Of a DNA stretch of 64,000 nt, positions 1-9,479 are shown one piece after another (the first letter of the stretch is position 1; each line of letters opens with the position of its first letter). This DNA comes from an uncultured SAR116 cluster alpha proteobacterium. Lineage in GTDB: Bacteria; Pseudomonadota; Alphaproteobacteria; Puniceispirillales; Marisalimonadaceae. The DNA is taken from contig CACNGC010000005.1 in assembly GCA_902619805.1 (NCBI GenBank), positions 1-64,000 of the forward strand. The letters run 5' to 3'. The notes under the pieces were generated by a model. It searched no databases, was not told the origin of the DNA, and saw nothing but the letters and a program-made list of their open reading frames with translations. Both the position numbers and the translations under genes were made by a program.

Positions 1-956
1 TGTGTCCTAAGCATTTGTGATTTTGGATTTTGGCATTTAAATAACTTTTTCGTCCATTTTGACCATAAATATCTAGCCGCTCTCAATTTAGCAGCTTCCA
101 TAAAAAAATTCATGCCTATAGCGAAGAAAAATGATAACCTAGGTGCAAAATCATCAACCAATAATCCACTTTTTGTTGCTGCTCTTATATATTCTAGTCC
201 GTCTGCAATGGTAAAAGCTAATTCTTGAACGAGAGAAGCACCAGCCTCCTGCATATGATACCCTGAAATAGATATAGAATTAAATTTTGGCATTTCTTTT
301 GATGTAAAATTAATAATATCAGACACGATTCTCATAGACGGTTCTGGTGGGTATATATATGTGTTCCTAACCATGAATTCTTTAAGTATGTCATTCTGTA
401 TAGTTCCGCTAAGTTCTCTTGGACTTACACCTTGTTCCTGAGCTGCAACTATATAACCTGCTAAGACAGGAAGAACTGCTCCATTCATTGTCATTGATAC
501 AGACATTTTATCAAGAGGTATACCATCGAAAAGAATTTTCATATCCTCTACACTATCTATGGCAACACCAGCTTTGCCTACATCTCCATATACCCTCTCA
601 TGATCTGAATCGTAACCCCTGTGAGTTGCCAGATCAAAAGCAACCGATAAACCTTTTTGTCCAGAGGCTAGATTTTTTTTATAAAATTTATTTGACTCTG
701 AAGCTGTTGAAAAACCAGCATATTGTCGAATTGTCCAAGGTCTACCTGTATACATTGTGGCTTTTGGGCCTCTTATATATGGAGGTTCACCAGGATAACT
801 ATCAAGATGACTAATATTTTCATTGTCTGCTGAAGTGTATAATGGCTTTATACTAATTCCTTCTGGTGTGTTAATGCAGATACCATCAACATTTGGATTT
901 TTTAACTCATTAATTGCGTTTTTCTTCCAATTTTCTAAATTATCTTTTTTCCCCAT
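1..956 (-). CDS. scpA: methylmalonyl-CoA mutase, large/catalytic chain (3' part beyond window)
   Basis: Interconverts (R)-methylmalonyl-CoA and succinyl-CoA with adenosylcobalamin in the cytoplasm, the last step of propionyl-CoA breakdown. About 318 codons are present from an ATG at 956; the frame stays open to the left edge, so the C-terminal half, including the expected B12-binding domain, is missing. The mutase fingerprint [17 protein letters not shown] is seen at about residues 69-85, followed by the substrate-channel stretch [13 protein letters not shown] and, further on, [13 protein letters not shown]. It is the third gene of a minus-strand run pccB-pccA-mutase, with 22 bases to pccA, so co-transcription is likely. 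The family assignment is firm; which mutase subtype (single-chain or two-subunit) cannot be decided from the part seen. Confidence 0.95.
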   Translation of the reverse strand, partial: MGKKDNLENWKKNAINELKNPNVDGICINTPEGISIKPLYTSADNENISHLDSYPGEPPYIRGPKATMYTGRPWTIRQYAGFSTASESNKFYKKNLASGQKGLSVAFDLATHRGYDSDHERVYGDVGKAGVAIDSVEDMKILFDGIPLDKMSVSMTMNGAVLPVLAGYIVAAQEQGVSPRELSGTIQNDILKEFMVRNTYIYPPEPSMRIVSDIINFTSKEMPKFNSISISGYHMQEAGASLVQELAFTIADGLEYIRAATKSGLLVDDFAPRLSFFFAIGMNFFMEAAKLRAARYLWSKWTKKLFKCQNPKSQMLRT

Positions 957-978
957 GCAAATCTCTTATTTATAATTT

Positions 979-3048
979 TTATTTAAATGAAAATTCCATA
1001 ATGACTTGATCAACAGACAACGTCTCACCTTCCTTATTATTAATTTTTTTAATAGTGCATTGTTTAGGAGCGACTAATGTATTCTCCATTTTCATTGCCT
1101 CAACAACACATAAGGATTGCCCTTCTTCAATAATTTGATTTTCTTTAACTAGTATTTTAATTAATTTTCCTGGCATTGGGCAGATTAATAGATTTGACTT
1201 ATCTATATTTTTAATTGGTTTCATAAATTTATGATAATAAGCTACGTGTTTTGGAAACACGTTAGCCGACATTGTAATACCTCTATATTCAAACTCGATA
1301 TTAGTAATTTTGTTATACACTCTGCATTGAATATTCTCAGCCTCAATTGAAGAACCTTGTGCGTTTATTTTAAATGTAGCTAATTTTTTAATAAAATCTT
1401 GGTGTACTTCAATTGTAAAAAATTCATCATTCAGACGCTTTGTTATTTGATTGGGCATAGGCTTAATACATACAAAAGGTAAATTTAAATTATCTTTATT
1501 GATCATATATTTCAATTTTGAAGGATTGTGTGTAGATTGATTGTAATTAAGGTAAACTTCCCACTCATCAGAAATATGATCATGTTCAAAAATGTCAAAA
1601 TTTTTTGAAATTTCACAGATATGATGTGCTAAAACTAAGGATCCTAAGGTCCATTCAAAATTCTTGTTTGGAATTGTTCCTTGAAATCCTTCTTTAAATT
1701 CCTCCTCTATAAACGCAGTATTTATATCACCAGATTTAAATCTTTTATTTGCTAATATAGCTGAAAGAAAGGATATGTTATGATCTATACCCTCAAGTAA
1801 AAAATTATCTAAAGCAGACTCCATTCTATTAATAGATAATTTGCGAGTTTTACCCCAAGAACATAATTTCGCTATCATAGGATCATAAAACATTGACACC
1901 TCATCGCCCTCTCTTACGCCTGTGTCATTTCTAGTGATCGTCCCGTCCGAATGCTGTTTTTCTTTGGGTGGATTATATTTCGTCAATCTTCCAATCGAGG
2001 GTAGAAAGTTTTTGTATGGATTTTCTGCATATATTCTAGTTTCAATTGCTGATCCATTTAAACGAACATCATTTTGATTAATTTCTAGTTTTTTTCCATA
2101 TGCTATTTTTATCATCTGCTCTACTAAATCTATTCCCGTGATTAATTCAGTAACAGGATGCTCAACTTGAAGACGAGTGTTCATCTCTAAAAAATAAAAG
2201 TTTTTATCTTTATCGACTATAAATTCAACTGTACCAGCGCTACTATAACCAACTCTTCTTGATAATTGAACGGCTTGGTCACCCATCTTTTTTCTTGTTT
2301 GTTCGTCTAAAAAAGGTGACGGAGCCTCTTCAATGACCTTTTGGTTTCTTCTTTGAATAGAACATTCTCTCTCACCTAAATAAATCACATTACCAAAATT
2401 ATCAGCTAATATTTGTATTTCAATATGTCTTGGTTTAGTAATAAATTTTTCTATAAAAATACGTTTGTCTCCAAAACTCTTGAGCGCCTCACTTGAAGCT
2501 CTTTCGAAACTGTCTTCAACTTGTTTATTTGAAAAAGCAATGCGCATGCCTTTACCGCCACCACCAGCACTAGCCTTTATCATTACTGGATAACCTATTT
2601 CATCTGCAATCTTTATTGCTTCATTTTTATTTTTTATTATTCCAATATGACCGGGAACCGTATTAACGTTTGCTGACTTGGCAATTTTTTTTGATTTAAT
2701 CTTATCACCCATTGATGCTATTGCTGATTTTGAAGGGCCAATAAAAGTAATTCCAGCTTTATTTAAAGATTCTGGAAAACCAGAGTTTTCGGATAAAAAT
2801 CCATAACCTGGGTGTAAGGCATCACATTTATTTTCTTTACAAGCTTTAATTATCAAATCGGGTTTAAGATAACTCTCTGAAGCAGGAGATGGCCCTATGT
2901 AAACTGCTTCGTCTGCTAAACGAACATGTTCTGCATACCTGTCAGCATCTGAAAAAACAGCAACAGTTTTAATCTTCATTTTTTTTGCAGTTTTGATTAT
3001 TCTACAAGCTATTTCTCCACGATTTGCAATTAAGATTTTTTTAAACAT
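979..3048 (-). CDS. pccA: propionyl-CoA carboxylase, biotin-containing alpha subunit
   Basis: Biotin carboxylase plus biotin carrier subunit of propionyl-CoA carboxylase, which makes methylmalonyl-CoA from propionyl-CoA, bicarbonate and ATP. The 689-residue length fits the family. The N-terminal biotin carboxylase domain starts KILIANRGEIACRI; the ATP-grasp glycine loop GGGGKGMR lies near residue 165, and the catalytic stretch EMNTRLQVEHPVTE near 290-305. A middle beta-rich linker of the PccA type follows. The C-terminal biotinyl domain carries EAMKMENTLVAP, with the biotinylated lysine near residue 653. It sits 18 bases downstream of pccB and upstream of the mutase. Paralogues (acetyl-, methylcrotonyl-CoA carboxylase) share the domains, but the mutase and epimerase next door support propionyl-CoA as substrate. 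Confidence 0.95.
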   Translation of the reverse strand: MFKKILIANRGEIACRIIKTAKKMKIKTVAVFSDADRYAEHVRLADEAVYIGPSPASESYLKPDLIIKACKENKCDALHPGYGFLSENSGFPESLNKAGITFIGPSKSAIASMGDKIKSKKIAKSANVNTVPGHIGIIKNKNEAIKIADEIGYPVMIKASAGGGGKGMRIAFSNKQVEDSFERASSEALKSFGDKRIFIEKFITKPRHIEIQILADNFGNVIYLGERECSIQRRNQKVIEEAPSPFLDEQTRKKMGDQAVQLSRRVGYSSAGTVEFIVDKDKNFYFLEMNTRLQVEHPVTELITGIDLVEQMIKIAYGKKLEINQNDVRLNGSAIETRIYAENPYKNFLPSIGRLTKYNPPKEKQHSDGTITRNDTGVREGDEVSMFYDPMIAKLCSWGKTRKLSINRMESALDNFLLEGIDHNISFLSAILANKRFKSGDINTAFIEEEFKEGFQGTIPNKNFEWTLGSLVLAHHICEISKNFDIFEHDHISDEWEVYLNYNQSTHNPSKLKYMINKDNLNLPFVCIKPMPNQITKRLNDEFFTIEVHQDFIKKLATFKINAQGSSIEAENIQCRVYNKITNIEFEYRGITMSANVFPKHVAYYHKFMKPIKNIDKSNLLICPMPGKLIKILVKENQIIEEGQSLCVVEAMKMENTLVAPKQCTIKKINNKEGETLSVDQVIMEFSFK

Positions 3049-3066
3049 TGTATACTTCTATTATTA

Positions 3067-4611
3067 TTAAAGCGGAATATTTCCAAATTTTTTATTTGGA
3101 TTTTTTTGTGTCTTATTTTTTAATTTAGAAAATGCTTGTATCAACCTAAATCTGGAATTACTAGGTATAATAACATCATCTAAGAAACCTCTCTCTGCAG
3201 CTATAAATGGATTTGCGAATCTTTCCTCATATTCTAATGTTCTAGTTTCTATTTTTTTTGAGTTATTTAATTCATTTCGGAAAAGAATTTCTACTGCTCC
3301 TTTTGCTCCCATTACTGCAATTTCAGCAGTAGGCCATGCATAATTAGCATCCCCTCTTAAATGTTTTGAGCTCATAACATCATATGCTCCACCATATGCT
3401 TTTCTAGTAATTAGAGTAACCTTTGGTGTTGTAGCTTCTGCATATGCAAATAAAAGTTTTGCTCCATGCTTAATTATACCCCCATACTCTTGAGCAGTTC
3501 CTGGCATAAACCCTGGCACATCTACTAATGTCAATATGGGAATATTGAAAGCGTCACAAAATCTTACAAATCTTGCTGCCTTTCTACTAGAATCATTGTC
3601 CAAACAACCTGCTAAAACCATGGGTTGATTTGCTACTACCCCAATAGTTTGGCCATCTAACCTTATGAAACCAATAAGAATGTTTTTTGCAAAATTTTCT
3701 TGCAACTCAAAGAAATCATATTCATCAGCTATTGATACAATAAGTTCTTTCATATCATACGGTAAGTTTGGATTTTCAGGTATCAAAGTATCTAATGCTA
3801 AAGAAATTCTTTTTTTTGGGTCATCAGTTTTTCTTTTTACATAAATGTATTCATTACTAGATGGCAAAAAACTGAGAAATTTTCTTAACACATTTAAAGC
3901 TTCAATATCATTATTAAATGATCCGTCTGCCACTGAAGAAATTGTTGTATGAGTTTCAGCTCCACCTAGTTCTTCTGCGGTAACTTCTTCGGAGGTGACA
4001 GTTTTAACTACATCTGGGCCTGTAACAAACATATAACTTGTTTCTTTCACCATGAATGTGAAATCCGTCATAGCTGGAGAGTAAACAGCTCCTCCAGCAC
4101 ACGGCCCCATAATCATAGAAATTTGTGGAACTACCCCAGAAGCTAGAGCATTCTGTAAAAAAACATCCGCATAACCACCTAAAGATTCAACGCCCTCTTG
4201 GATCCTTGCTCCTCCACTATCATTCAAGCCTATGATAGGTGCTTTGTTTTGTATTGCCAGTTTCATTATTTTTACAATTTTTTTTGCGTGATCTGATGAT
4301 AACGAACCACCAAAAACGGTAAAATCCTGAGCATAAATATAGACTAATTTGCCATTGACTTTACCAGATCCTGTAATAACACCGTCGCCTGGAATAGTTT
4401 TCCCATCCATTCCAAAATCTCTTATTCGATGGATAACAAACATATCAGTTTCTTCAAATGAACCTTCATCTAGAAGAGTATTTATTCTTTCTCTTGCAGT
4501 AAGTTTCCCAAGTGAATGTTGTTTTTCTATCCTTTTTGTTCCACCACCAAGCCGTGCTTTTTCTCTTCTTAACTGTAATTCAGAAATTATTTCTCTACTT
4601 GATTTCTTAAT
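3067..4611 (-). CDS. pccB: propionyl-CoA carboxylase beta subunit, ATT start
   Basis: Carboxyltransferase subunit of propionyl-CoA carboxylase. From the proposed start it has 514 residues, the usual PccB length. Seen in order: an N-terminal segment with [19 protein letters not shown] and KLTARERIN, the first crotonase-like domain with [16 protein letters not shown] and [30 protein letters not shown], then the second domain with [21 protein letters not shown] and the C-terminal [14 protein letters not shown]. The first ATG (4443) would delete about 56 conserved N-terminal residues. Upstream of it the same frame is open back to a TGA at 4626-4624 and contains no ATG, GTG or TTG. A consensus AGGAG sits 7 bases before ATT at 4611, so I place the start there (ATT 4614 is the alternative). 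It heads the pccB-pccA-mutase operon. Confidence 0.93.
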   Translation of the reverse strand: MKKSSREIISELQLRREKARLGGGTKRIEKQHSLGKLTARERINTLLDEGSFEETDMFVIHRIRDFGMDGKTIPGDGVITGSGKVNGKLVYIYAQDFTVFGGSLSSDHAKKIVKIMKLAIQNKAPIIGLNDSGGARIQEGVESLGGYADVFLQNALASGVVPQISMIMGPCAGGAVYSPAMTDFTFMVKETSYMFVTGPDVVKTVTSEEVTAEELGGAETHTTISSVADGSFNNDIEALNVLRKFLSFLPSSNEYIYVKRKTDDPKKRISLALDTLIPENPNLPYDMKELIVSIADEYDFFELQENFAKNILIGFIRLDGQTIGVVANQPMVLAGCLDNDSSRKAARFVRFCDAFNIPILTLVDVPGFMPGTAQEYGGIIKHGAKLLFAYAEATTPKVTLITRKAYGGAYDVMSSKHLRGDANYAWPTAEIAVMGAKGAVEILFRNELNNSKKIETRTLEYEERFANPFIAAERGFLDDVIIPSNSRFRLIQAFSKLKNKTQKNPNKKFGNIPL

Positions 4612-4623
4612 AATATTTCTCCT
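4609..4623 (-). promoter_or_regulatory. Shine-Dalgarno and ATT start site of pccB
   Basis: Read on the minus strand this is AGGAGAAATATTATT: a perfect AGGAG, seven bases, then ATT. A stop codon (4626-4624) lies directly in front in the same frame. The site decides the start of pccB, because no standard start codon exists between this stop and the internal ATG at 4443. Confidence 0.75.
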
Positions 4624-4756
4624 TCACAAAACACTAAAAATAATATTTAGCAAAATTTGATAAAATTAACTAGTAATAATCAACCTATGATAATTGAAAA
4701 TTATTGAAATTAAATATAACTTGTTTAAGTAGATTTAGTTTGTTTTGGAGTATTCT

Positions 4757-5182
4757 ATGGAAGAATTTTATTCAAATATCGGAAGACTTAATCATATTGC
4801 TATTGCTGTTCCTAATATAACAAAAGCCTCTGATATGTGGGAAAAAGCCCTAGGTGCTAATGTCAGCAAACCTCAAACTTTACCCGAACATGGAGTTAAA
4901 GTAGTTTTTATAGAATCACCAAACACCAAAGTTGAACTTCTTGAACCATTAAATGAGAATAGTCCAATTAGTAAGTTTCTTATGAAAAATCCCAATGGAG
5001 GTATACATCACATTTGTTATGAGGTTGGCGATTTAAAATCTGCCTCAAAAAAACTTAAAGAAGTAGGAGCAACAATTTTAGGTGATGGCAAACCAAAGAT
5101 TGGGGCTCATGGAAACCCTGTAATTTTTTTGAAACCATCAGATTTTTCAGGCACTCTAATTGAGTTAGAAGAAATTAAATAA
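4757..5182 (+). CDS. mce: methylmalonyl-CoA epimerase
   Basis: Vicinal-oxygen-chelate (glyoxalase-fold) enzyme that turns (S)- into (R)-methylmalonyl-CoA, linking propionyl-CoA carboxylase to the mutase. It has 141 residues, the family size. Two repeats of the fold are visible: LNHIAIAVPN near the N-terminus with the first metal-binding His, then KVELLEP, GGIHHICYEV with further metal-ligand histidines, and the terminal GTLIELEE with the glutamate ligand. The ATG at 4757 is chosen over a TTG 12 bases upstream because GGAG sits six bases before it. It is divergent from the pccB operon across about 145 bases, so all enzymes of the pathway are together. Confidence 0.93.
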   Translation: MEEFYSNIGRLNHIAIAVPNITKASDMWEKALGANVSKPQTLPEHGVKVVFIESPNTKVELLEPLNENSPISKFLMKNPNGGIHHICYEVGDLKSASKKLKEVGATILGDGKPKIGAHGNPVIFLKPSDFSGTLIELEEIK

Positions 5183-5185
5183 TTT

Positions 5186-5695
5186 CTATATATTTTTCTT
5201 ATAACAAACTGAGGCTCCACATTTTCTACAAATTAAATTTAATTTTCGCCTATGTGTTTTCTGTTCCCAACAAGAATTTTCACAATACCTTATCCATTTA
5301 TAATCTGAAAATTCTAGAGTATGACACCTCTTTGCAGAGCACCCAAGCTTTTTAGCCATTTTTTTCCATACAATGTCATGACCATGCTTAGGACCTACAA
5401 GGGCATGAGCTATTTCATGAAGAATTGTGTCATAAATTTCTGGCTTATTTGAATTTTTAATGAAATCCCTTGAAAACGAGATTTTTTTCTCCCTAAAAAA
5501 ACATGCCCCTGCCCTCACTTTTGCATGATCAAGATCTAATTTCCAATCAAATAGTCCATTTTTGTCCATCTCAAACCTTGCTAGATCCAAAAATTTTCTA
5601 AAAGACTCGAAATCTTTAGGCTGTTTATTCTCTACAGAACTTTTACTTCTACTGAGATTAAACACATTTTTTATTTTTAAAATTTCTTTTATCAT
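5186..5695 (-). CDS. SprT-like zinc metalloprotease-domain protein
   Basis: A 169-residue protein of the SprT-like family. The active-site helix HEIAHALVGPKHGHD near residues 92-106 supplies the HExxH motif (here HEIAH) and the third histidine of the zinc site. The C-terminus carries a zinc ribbon with paired cysteines (CENSC near 133-137 and CRKCGASVC near 155-163). In eukaryotes the related SPRTN proteases cut DNA-protein crosslinks; the bacterial role is not settled, so no substrate is claimed. It is convergent with methylmalonyl-CoA epimerase, with only three bases between, and back to back with the ABC ATPase. The family call is confident. Confidence 0.85.
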   Translation of the reverse strand: MIKEILKIKNVFNLSRSKSSVENKQPKDFESFRKFLDLARFEMDKNGLFDWKLDLDHAKVRAGACFFREKKISFSRDFIKNSNKPEIYDTILHEIAHALVGPKHGHDIVWKKMAKKLGCSAKRCHTLEFSDYKWIRYCENSCWEQKTHRRKLNLICRKCGASVCYKKNI

Positions 5696-5726
5696 TTATT
5701 TATTTTAAGGTTTTACTTGAGGTTAT

Positions 5727-6380
5727 ATGACTTTGCTTGAATTAATTAACATATCATTGAAATGGAATTCTCCAAAAGAAAAACCATTTATCAAAAATCT
5801 TAATCTAAAGATAAATAATGGTAATATTTTGAGCGTGTTTGGAAAAAGTGGAGTCGGAAAATCTTCTTTAATTAACGTTATAGCAGGCACTAATGAAGAT
5901 AACTTGTCATTTGAAGGTGAAATAATTTTAAATGGGAAAATTTTGAATAATATTCCAATCGAAAGAAGAAAAATCGGACTTTTATTGCAAGAGGGTACTT
6001 TATTTCCTCATTTGACTGTCGAACAAAATATATATTTTGGAATGAATAGAAAGCTAAAATCAAAAGATAAATTATTTTTAATAGATGAAAATTTAAAAAA
6101 AGCTAATATGGACGGCTTTCAAAATAGATATCCACATACTCTTTCAGGAGGTCAAAAAGCCAGGATAGCTTGCCTTAGAGCAGTAATGTCAGAACCAGAA
6201 TTATTATTACTTGATGAACCTTTTTCATCATTAGATCCTGAACACAGAAATACCTTCAGAAATTTTGTTATTAGTATGATTAAAGAAAGTAAAATTCCTT
6301 GTTTATTAGTTACGCACGATGAAGCAGATAAAAGAATTAGTCATGAAAAACCCATAGATTTAAATTTATTTTTAAAGTAA
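5727..6380 (+). CDS. ABC transporter ATP-binding protein, YnjD-like, without adjacent permease
   Basis: A 217-residue ABC ATPase. Walker A GKSGVGKSS is near residue 40, the Q-loop LLLQEGTLFPH near 90, the signature LSGGQKARIACLRA near 137 and Walker B LLLLDEPFSSLD near 158, with the switch histidine in VTHDEAD. The length, the ending and the sequence around the signature resemble E. coli YnjD, the ATPase of the ynjBCD transporter of uncertain (possibly thiamine-like) substrate. No permease or binding protein lies next to it; flanking genes are a SprT-like protein and folE. A GAGG lies six bases before the ATG. It must pair with a permease encoded elsewhere, or be a relic. Confidence 0.85.
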   Translation: MTLLELINISLKWNSPKEKPFIKNLNLKINNGNILSVFGKSGVGKSSLINVIAGTNEDNLSFEGEIILNGKILNNIPIERRKIGLLLQEGTLFPHLTVEQNIYFGMNRKLKSKDKLFLIDENLKKANMDGFQNRYPHTLSGGQKARIACLRAVMSEPELLLLDEPFSSLDPEHRNTFRNFVISMIKESKIPCLLVTHDEADKRISHEKPIDLNLFLK

Positions 6381-6467
6381 ATTTTTTTTTAATTTGTAAT
6401 AAAACAATAATACGTTGCTTAAATAATATTATTCATTAAGAATGAATAAAAAAATTAAAGGTGCACA

Positions 6468-7082
6468 ATGAATTCGTCTATTAATGCTTCAAAGATTATA
6501 ATTGATAATGAAGATGACAAAATTGTATCAAAATCCGAAGCCGAAGAAGCGGTTAAGACCTTAATACGCTACATAGGTGAAGATCCTGGAAGAGAAGGCC
6601 TATTAGAAACGCCTAAAAGAGTTATAAGATCATTTAACGAATTTTATGCAGGTTACAGCCAAGATCCTGAAATATTTTTAACTAAAACTTTTGAAGATAT
6701 CGAAGGTTATAACGATATTGTTTTGTTAAAAAATATAAATTTTGAAAGTCATTGTGAACACCATATGGTTCCTATTATTGGTAGGGCTTCTATAGGTTAT
6801 TATCCAGACAAAAGAGTTGTTGGAATTTCAAAACTAGCGAGAGTGTTAGATCTATATGCTAAAAGACTTCAAACTCAAGAGACTATGACTGCACAAATAT
6901 TAAATTGTATCGATAAAACTCTGCTACCCAAAGGAACCGCAGTATTTATTGATGCAGAACATCACTGTATGAGTACTAGAGGTGTTTTAAAAAATGATGT
7001 TACAATGACTACTAATCTTTTTAGTGGTTGTTTTTTAGAGGATACAAATTTACAAGATAGATTTTTGAAAATGGCAACTTAA
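6468..7082 (+). CDS. folE: GTP cyclohydrolase I
   Basis: Converts GTP to 7,8-dihydroneopterin triphosphate, the first step of folate synthesis. The protein has 204 residues with the full catalytic domain: GEDPGREGLLETPKRV near 37-52, the zinc-binding FESHCEHHMVPIIG near 90-103 (Cys and His ligands), VGISKLAR near 118, RLQTQETMT near 133 and the third zinc ligand in AEHHCMSTRG near 164. The first 30 residues are a non-conserved extension. An AAAGG lies six bases before the ATG. The 87-base upstream gap is too short and AT-rich for me to support a folate riboswitch. Confidence 0.96.
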   Translation: MNSSINASKIIIDNEDDKIVSKSEAEEAVKTLIRYIGEDPGREGLLETPKRVIRSFNEFYAGYSQDPEIFLTKTFEDIEGYNDIVLLKNINFESHCEHHMVPIIGRASIGYYPDKRVVGISKLARVLDLYAKRLQTQETMTAQILNCIDKTLLPKGTAVFIDAEHHCMSTRGVLKNDVTMTTNLFSGCFLEDTNLQDRFLKMAT

Positions 7083-7128
7083 GGAAATTTAAATTAAATA
7101 GTCTTTAATAAAGCTCACTGAATAAATC

Positions 7129-8574
7129 ATGAAATTTTCACCGATAATTTATCTCATTGGAATGTTATTATGCATTCTTTCTATATTTATGATAGTACCT
7201 GCATTTGTAGATTGGTTCTATGGCAATGAAAACTGGCCTGCATTTGTTGGATCTTCTATGGCTACACTATTTGTAGGATTAATACTTTTCCTCACAAATA
7301 AAGGAAGTGCAACTGAACATTTAGAATTGAGACAGGCATTTTTATTGACAAATAGTGCATGGATTTCAATCGCTATATTTGGATCATTGCCATTTCTATT
7401 ATCAGATATTGATATGAGTTTTGTTGATGCTTTTTTTGAGTCAACATCTGGAATTACAACTACGGGTGCAACTGTAATTGAAAATTTAGAAGCAAAATCT
7501 CACGGAATCTTAATTTGGCGTGCTCTCCTTCAATGGCTTGGTGGTGTAGGTATAATTGTTATGGCTTTAGCTGTATTACCAATGTTATCAATTGGTGGTA
7601 TGCAACTCTTTAAAACTGAGTCATATGAAACTCCTGACAAAGTTGTCCCAAAAGCTGCCAGCTTTGCTGCTGGAATTAGTATTGTTTATATAACTTTAAC
7701 TGTTATTTGGGCATTCATGTTATGGGGTGCTGGAATGCCAATATTTGACTCAATTGCGCATGCAATGACAACCCTTGCAACCGGCGGGTATTCTACAAAA
7801 TCTGAATCTTTGGCGGCATTTAATTCTTCAACGATTGAAATAATTATTATTTTTGGGATGTTAGTTGGATCACTTCCTTTTGTTCATTATTTAGCTTTAA
7901 CCAAGAATGGTATAAAAAATTTAATTAAAGATGATCAAGTTAAACTATTCTTGACTTTGGTTTTCTTTGTGGTTCTGATCATGTCATTATATTTAAGCTC
8001 AAATAACATACCGTTTCTTGAAGCTTTAAGGTTAGCTTCTTTTAACGTGATTTCAATAATCACTGGAACTGGTTTTGGGACGTCTGATTTTAATAATTGG
8101 GGTGGTTTTCCTACAACTATTTTACTCATTCTCATGTTTGTAGGAGGTTGTGCTGGCTCAACAACTTGTGGCTTAAGAATGGCTAGAATACAAGTTTTGA
8201 TAGCAAACGCAAAAGCACAAGTTTCTAAGCTTATAAGACCACATGCAGTGGTAGTTTCTTATTACAATCAAAAACCAATTCCAGAAAATGTAGCAGAGTC
8301 TGTTATGGGTTTTTTCTTTTTATATATAATTTCTTTTGCTGTTATTGCTTCTTTATTGGGAGGATTAGGGCTTGATTTAGTTACTGCCATATCTGGTGCA
8401 GCTTCCGCAATTGGAAATGTCGGTCCTGGTTTAGGTGATATAATTGGTCCATCAGGATCATATCAATCGATACCAGAGCTAGGAAAATTAATTTTGTGTG
8501 TAGGCATGATATTAGGTCGACTGGAAATTTTTGCAATATTAGTTATGTTCTCACCGTTATTTTGGAAGAATTAA
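7129..8574 (+). CDS. trkH: potassium uptake protein, TrkH family
   Basis: Integral inner-membrane K+ channel-like subunit of 481 residues, the normal TrkH size, made of four repeated membrane-pore-membrane units. The first selectivity-filter loop is seen as STSGITTTGATV near residue 105; later loops are MTTLATGGYST, ITGTGFGTSDF and AISGAASAIGNVGPGLG. It should act with a cytoplasmic NAD/ATP-binding gating protein (TrkA), which is not in this window. It follows folE by 46 bases on the same strand and converges, with a 4-base overlap, on hslO. TrkG and KtrB are the close alternatives, but the length favours TrkH. Confidence 0.93.
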   Translation: MKFSPIIYLIGMLLCILSIFMIVPAFVDWFYGNENWPAFVGSSMATLFVGLILFLTNKGSATEHLELRQAFLLTNSAWISIAIFGSLPFLLSDIDMSFVDAFFESTSGITTTGATVIENLEAKSHGILIWRALLQWLGGVGIIVMALAVLPMLSIGGMQLFKTESYETPDKVVPKAASFAAGISIVYITLTVIWAFMLWGAGMPIFDSIAHAMTTLATGGYSTKSESLAAFNSSTIEIIIIFGMLVGSLPFVHYLALTKNGIKNLIKDDQVKLFLTLVFFVVLIMSLYLSSNNIPFLEALRLASFNVISIITGTGFGTSDFNNWGGFPTTILLILMFVGGCAGSTTCGLRMARIQVLIANAKAQVSKLIRPHAVVVSYYNQKPIPENVAESVMGFFFLYIISFAVIASLLGGLGLDLVTAISGAASAIGNVGPGLGDIIGPSGSYQSIPELGKLILCVGMILGRLEIFAILVMFSPLFWKN

Positions 8575-9452
8575 TTACAAGTTTTACTAGGAAATATTCT
8601 TTCTGTTTTACAAAACTCACAGACAACCTTTACGTTTCCATTTTCATCTGCAATTTCTTTTAATTCTTTTTTACTTAAATTCTTAATAGCAAATTTAATC
8701 TTTTTATCTGAACACCTGCATTGATCTTGGATGATTATTTCATTATATACTGTGATTTCAAGTTCATTGAATAATCTATAAAGAATTTCTTCTGATGTAA
8801 GGTTAGTTGATAAAAACTCTTCTTTTCCTAATGTTGATAAAAAATTCAATGAATTTTGCCAAACTTCTTCATTGCTTTCCTCGTCAAAGCTACTTTTGAC
8901 AGGCAATTTTTGTAACATTATAAGTCCTGCAGAAAATAAATTTTTTCTATTGCTTATATCAATGTCATAAAAATTGAAGGTAAGAAATTTTGTTTCTAAC
9001 TGTTCAGAATTATTAAAATAAAGTTCTGTTGTTTTAGACATGTTTGGTTCTTCAAGAGATACTATACCTTGGTATCTTTTGGTATATTTTCCTTGATCTA
9101 AAGTGAATGAAATATGTCCTGAACCCATTAAAGAATTTAAGTTACTATCTGCACTTTTAAAACCTGCGTTTAGACCAACATAACCCCTAAGAAACCCATC
9201 ACTTGTTATGTCAGAAAATAAAGTGTGAACGTCTCCTGTACCTTTAGCCTGAATCGTAAAAACACCATTATGCTTCATTCTAGACCCCAAACATGCGGTA
9301 ATGGTAAGTGTATCAGCAAATAAACTTTCTACATTTTTCGGATATTTATGGCGCTTTACTATTTCAGAAACAACGGTCTGAAGTCTTACAATGTTACCTC
9401 TAACACTATTGTTACCAAATTGGAATGGAATTACGTGATCAATCAAAGTCAT
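8571..9452 (-). CDS. hslO: redox-regulated chaperone Hsp33
   Basis: Cytoplasmic holdase chaperone switched on by oxidation. The 293-residue length fits. The C-terminal zinc-binding redox switch is complete: CRC near residue 244 and CEFC near 279 give the CxC and CxxC pairs. The N-terminal domain shows RLQTVVSEIVKRH and CLGSRMKHNGVFTIQAKG. It is the third gene of an argD-argF-hslO run, a known alphaproteobacterial order, 27 bases after argF, so it is probably co-transcribed with arginine synthesis genes. Confidence 0.95.
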   Translation of the reverse strand: MTLIDHVIPFQFGNNSVRGNIVRLQTVVSEIVKRHKYPKNVESLFADTLTITACLGSRMKHNGVFTIQAKGTGDVHTLFSDITSDGFLRGYVGLNAGFKSADSNLNSLMGSGHISFTLDQGKYTKRYQGIVSLEEPNMSKTTELYFNNSEQLETKFLTFNFYDIDISNRKNLFSAGLIMLQKLPVKSSFDEESNEEVWQNSLNFLSTLGKEEFLSTNLTSEEILYRLFNELEITVYNEIIIQDQCRCSDKKIKFAIKNLSKKELKEIADENGNVKVVCEFCKTERIFPSKTCN

Positions 9453-9479
9453 TTTAGAAATATAAGTTACTCAAATTTT

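Noticed and set aside
419..814. Open frame of 131 codons on the plus strand
   Set aside because: It is the antisense shadow of the methylmalonyl-CoA mutase gene, whose conserved motifs lie on the minus strand.
4443..4623. pccB 5' end broken by frameshift
   Set aside because: Translation upstream of the internal ATG stays in one frame with conserved PccB residues up to a good ribosome site; only the start codon is unusual.
4615..4756. Propionate-regulator box in the pccB-mce gap
   Set aside because: TTAGCAAAATTTGATAAAA is only loosely like the paired TTTGCAAA motif I recall for such regulators; AT-rich chance is as likely.
6381..6467. Folate (THF-type) riboswitch before folE
   Set aside because: The gap is under 90 bases, very AT-rich, and shows no convincing paired elements.
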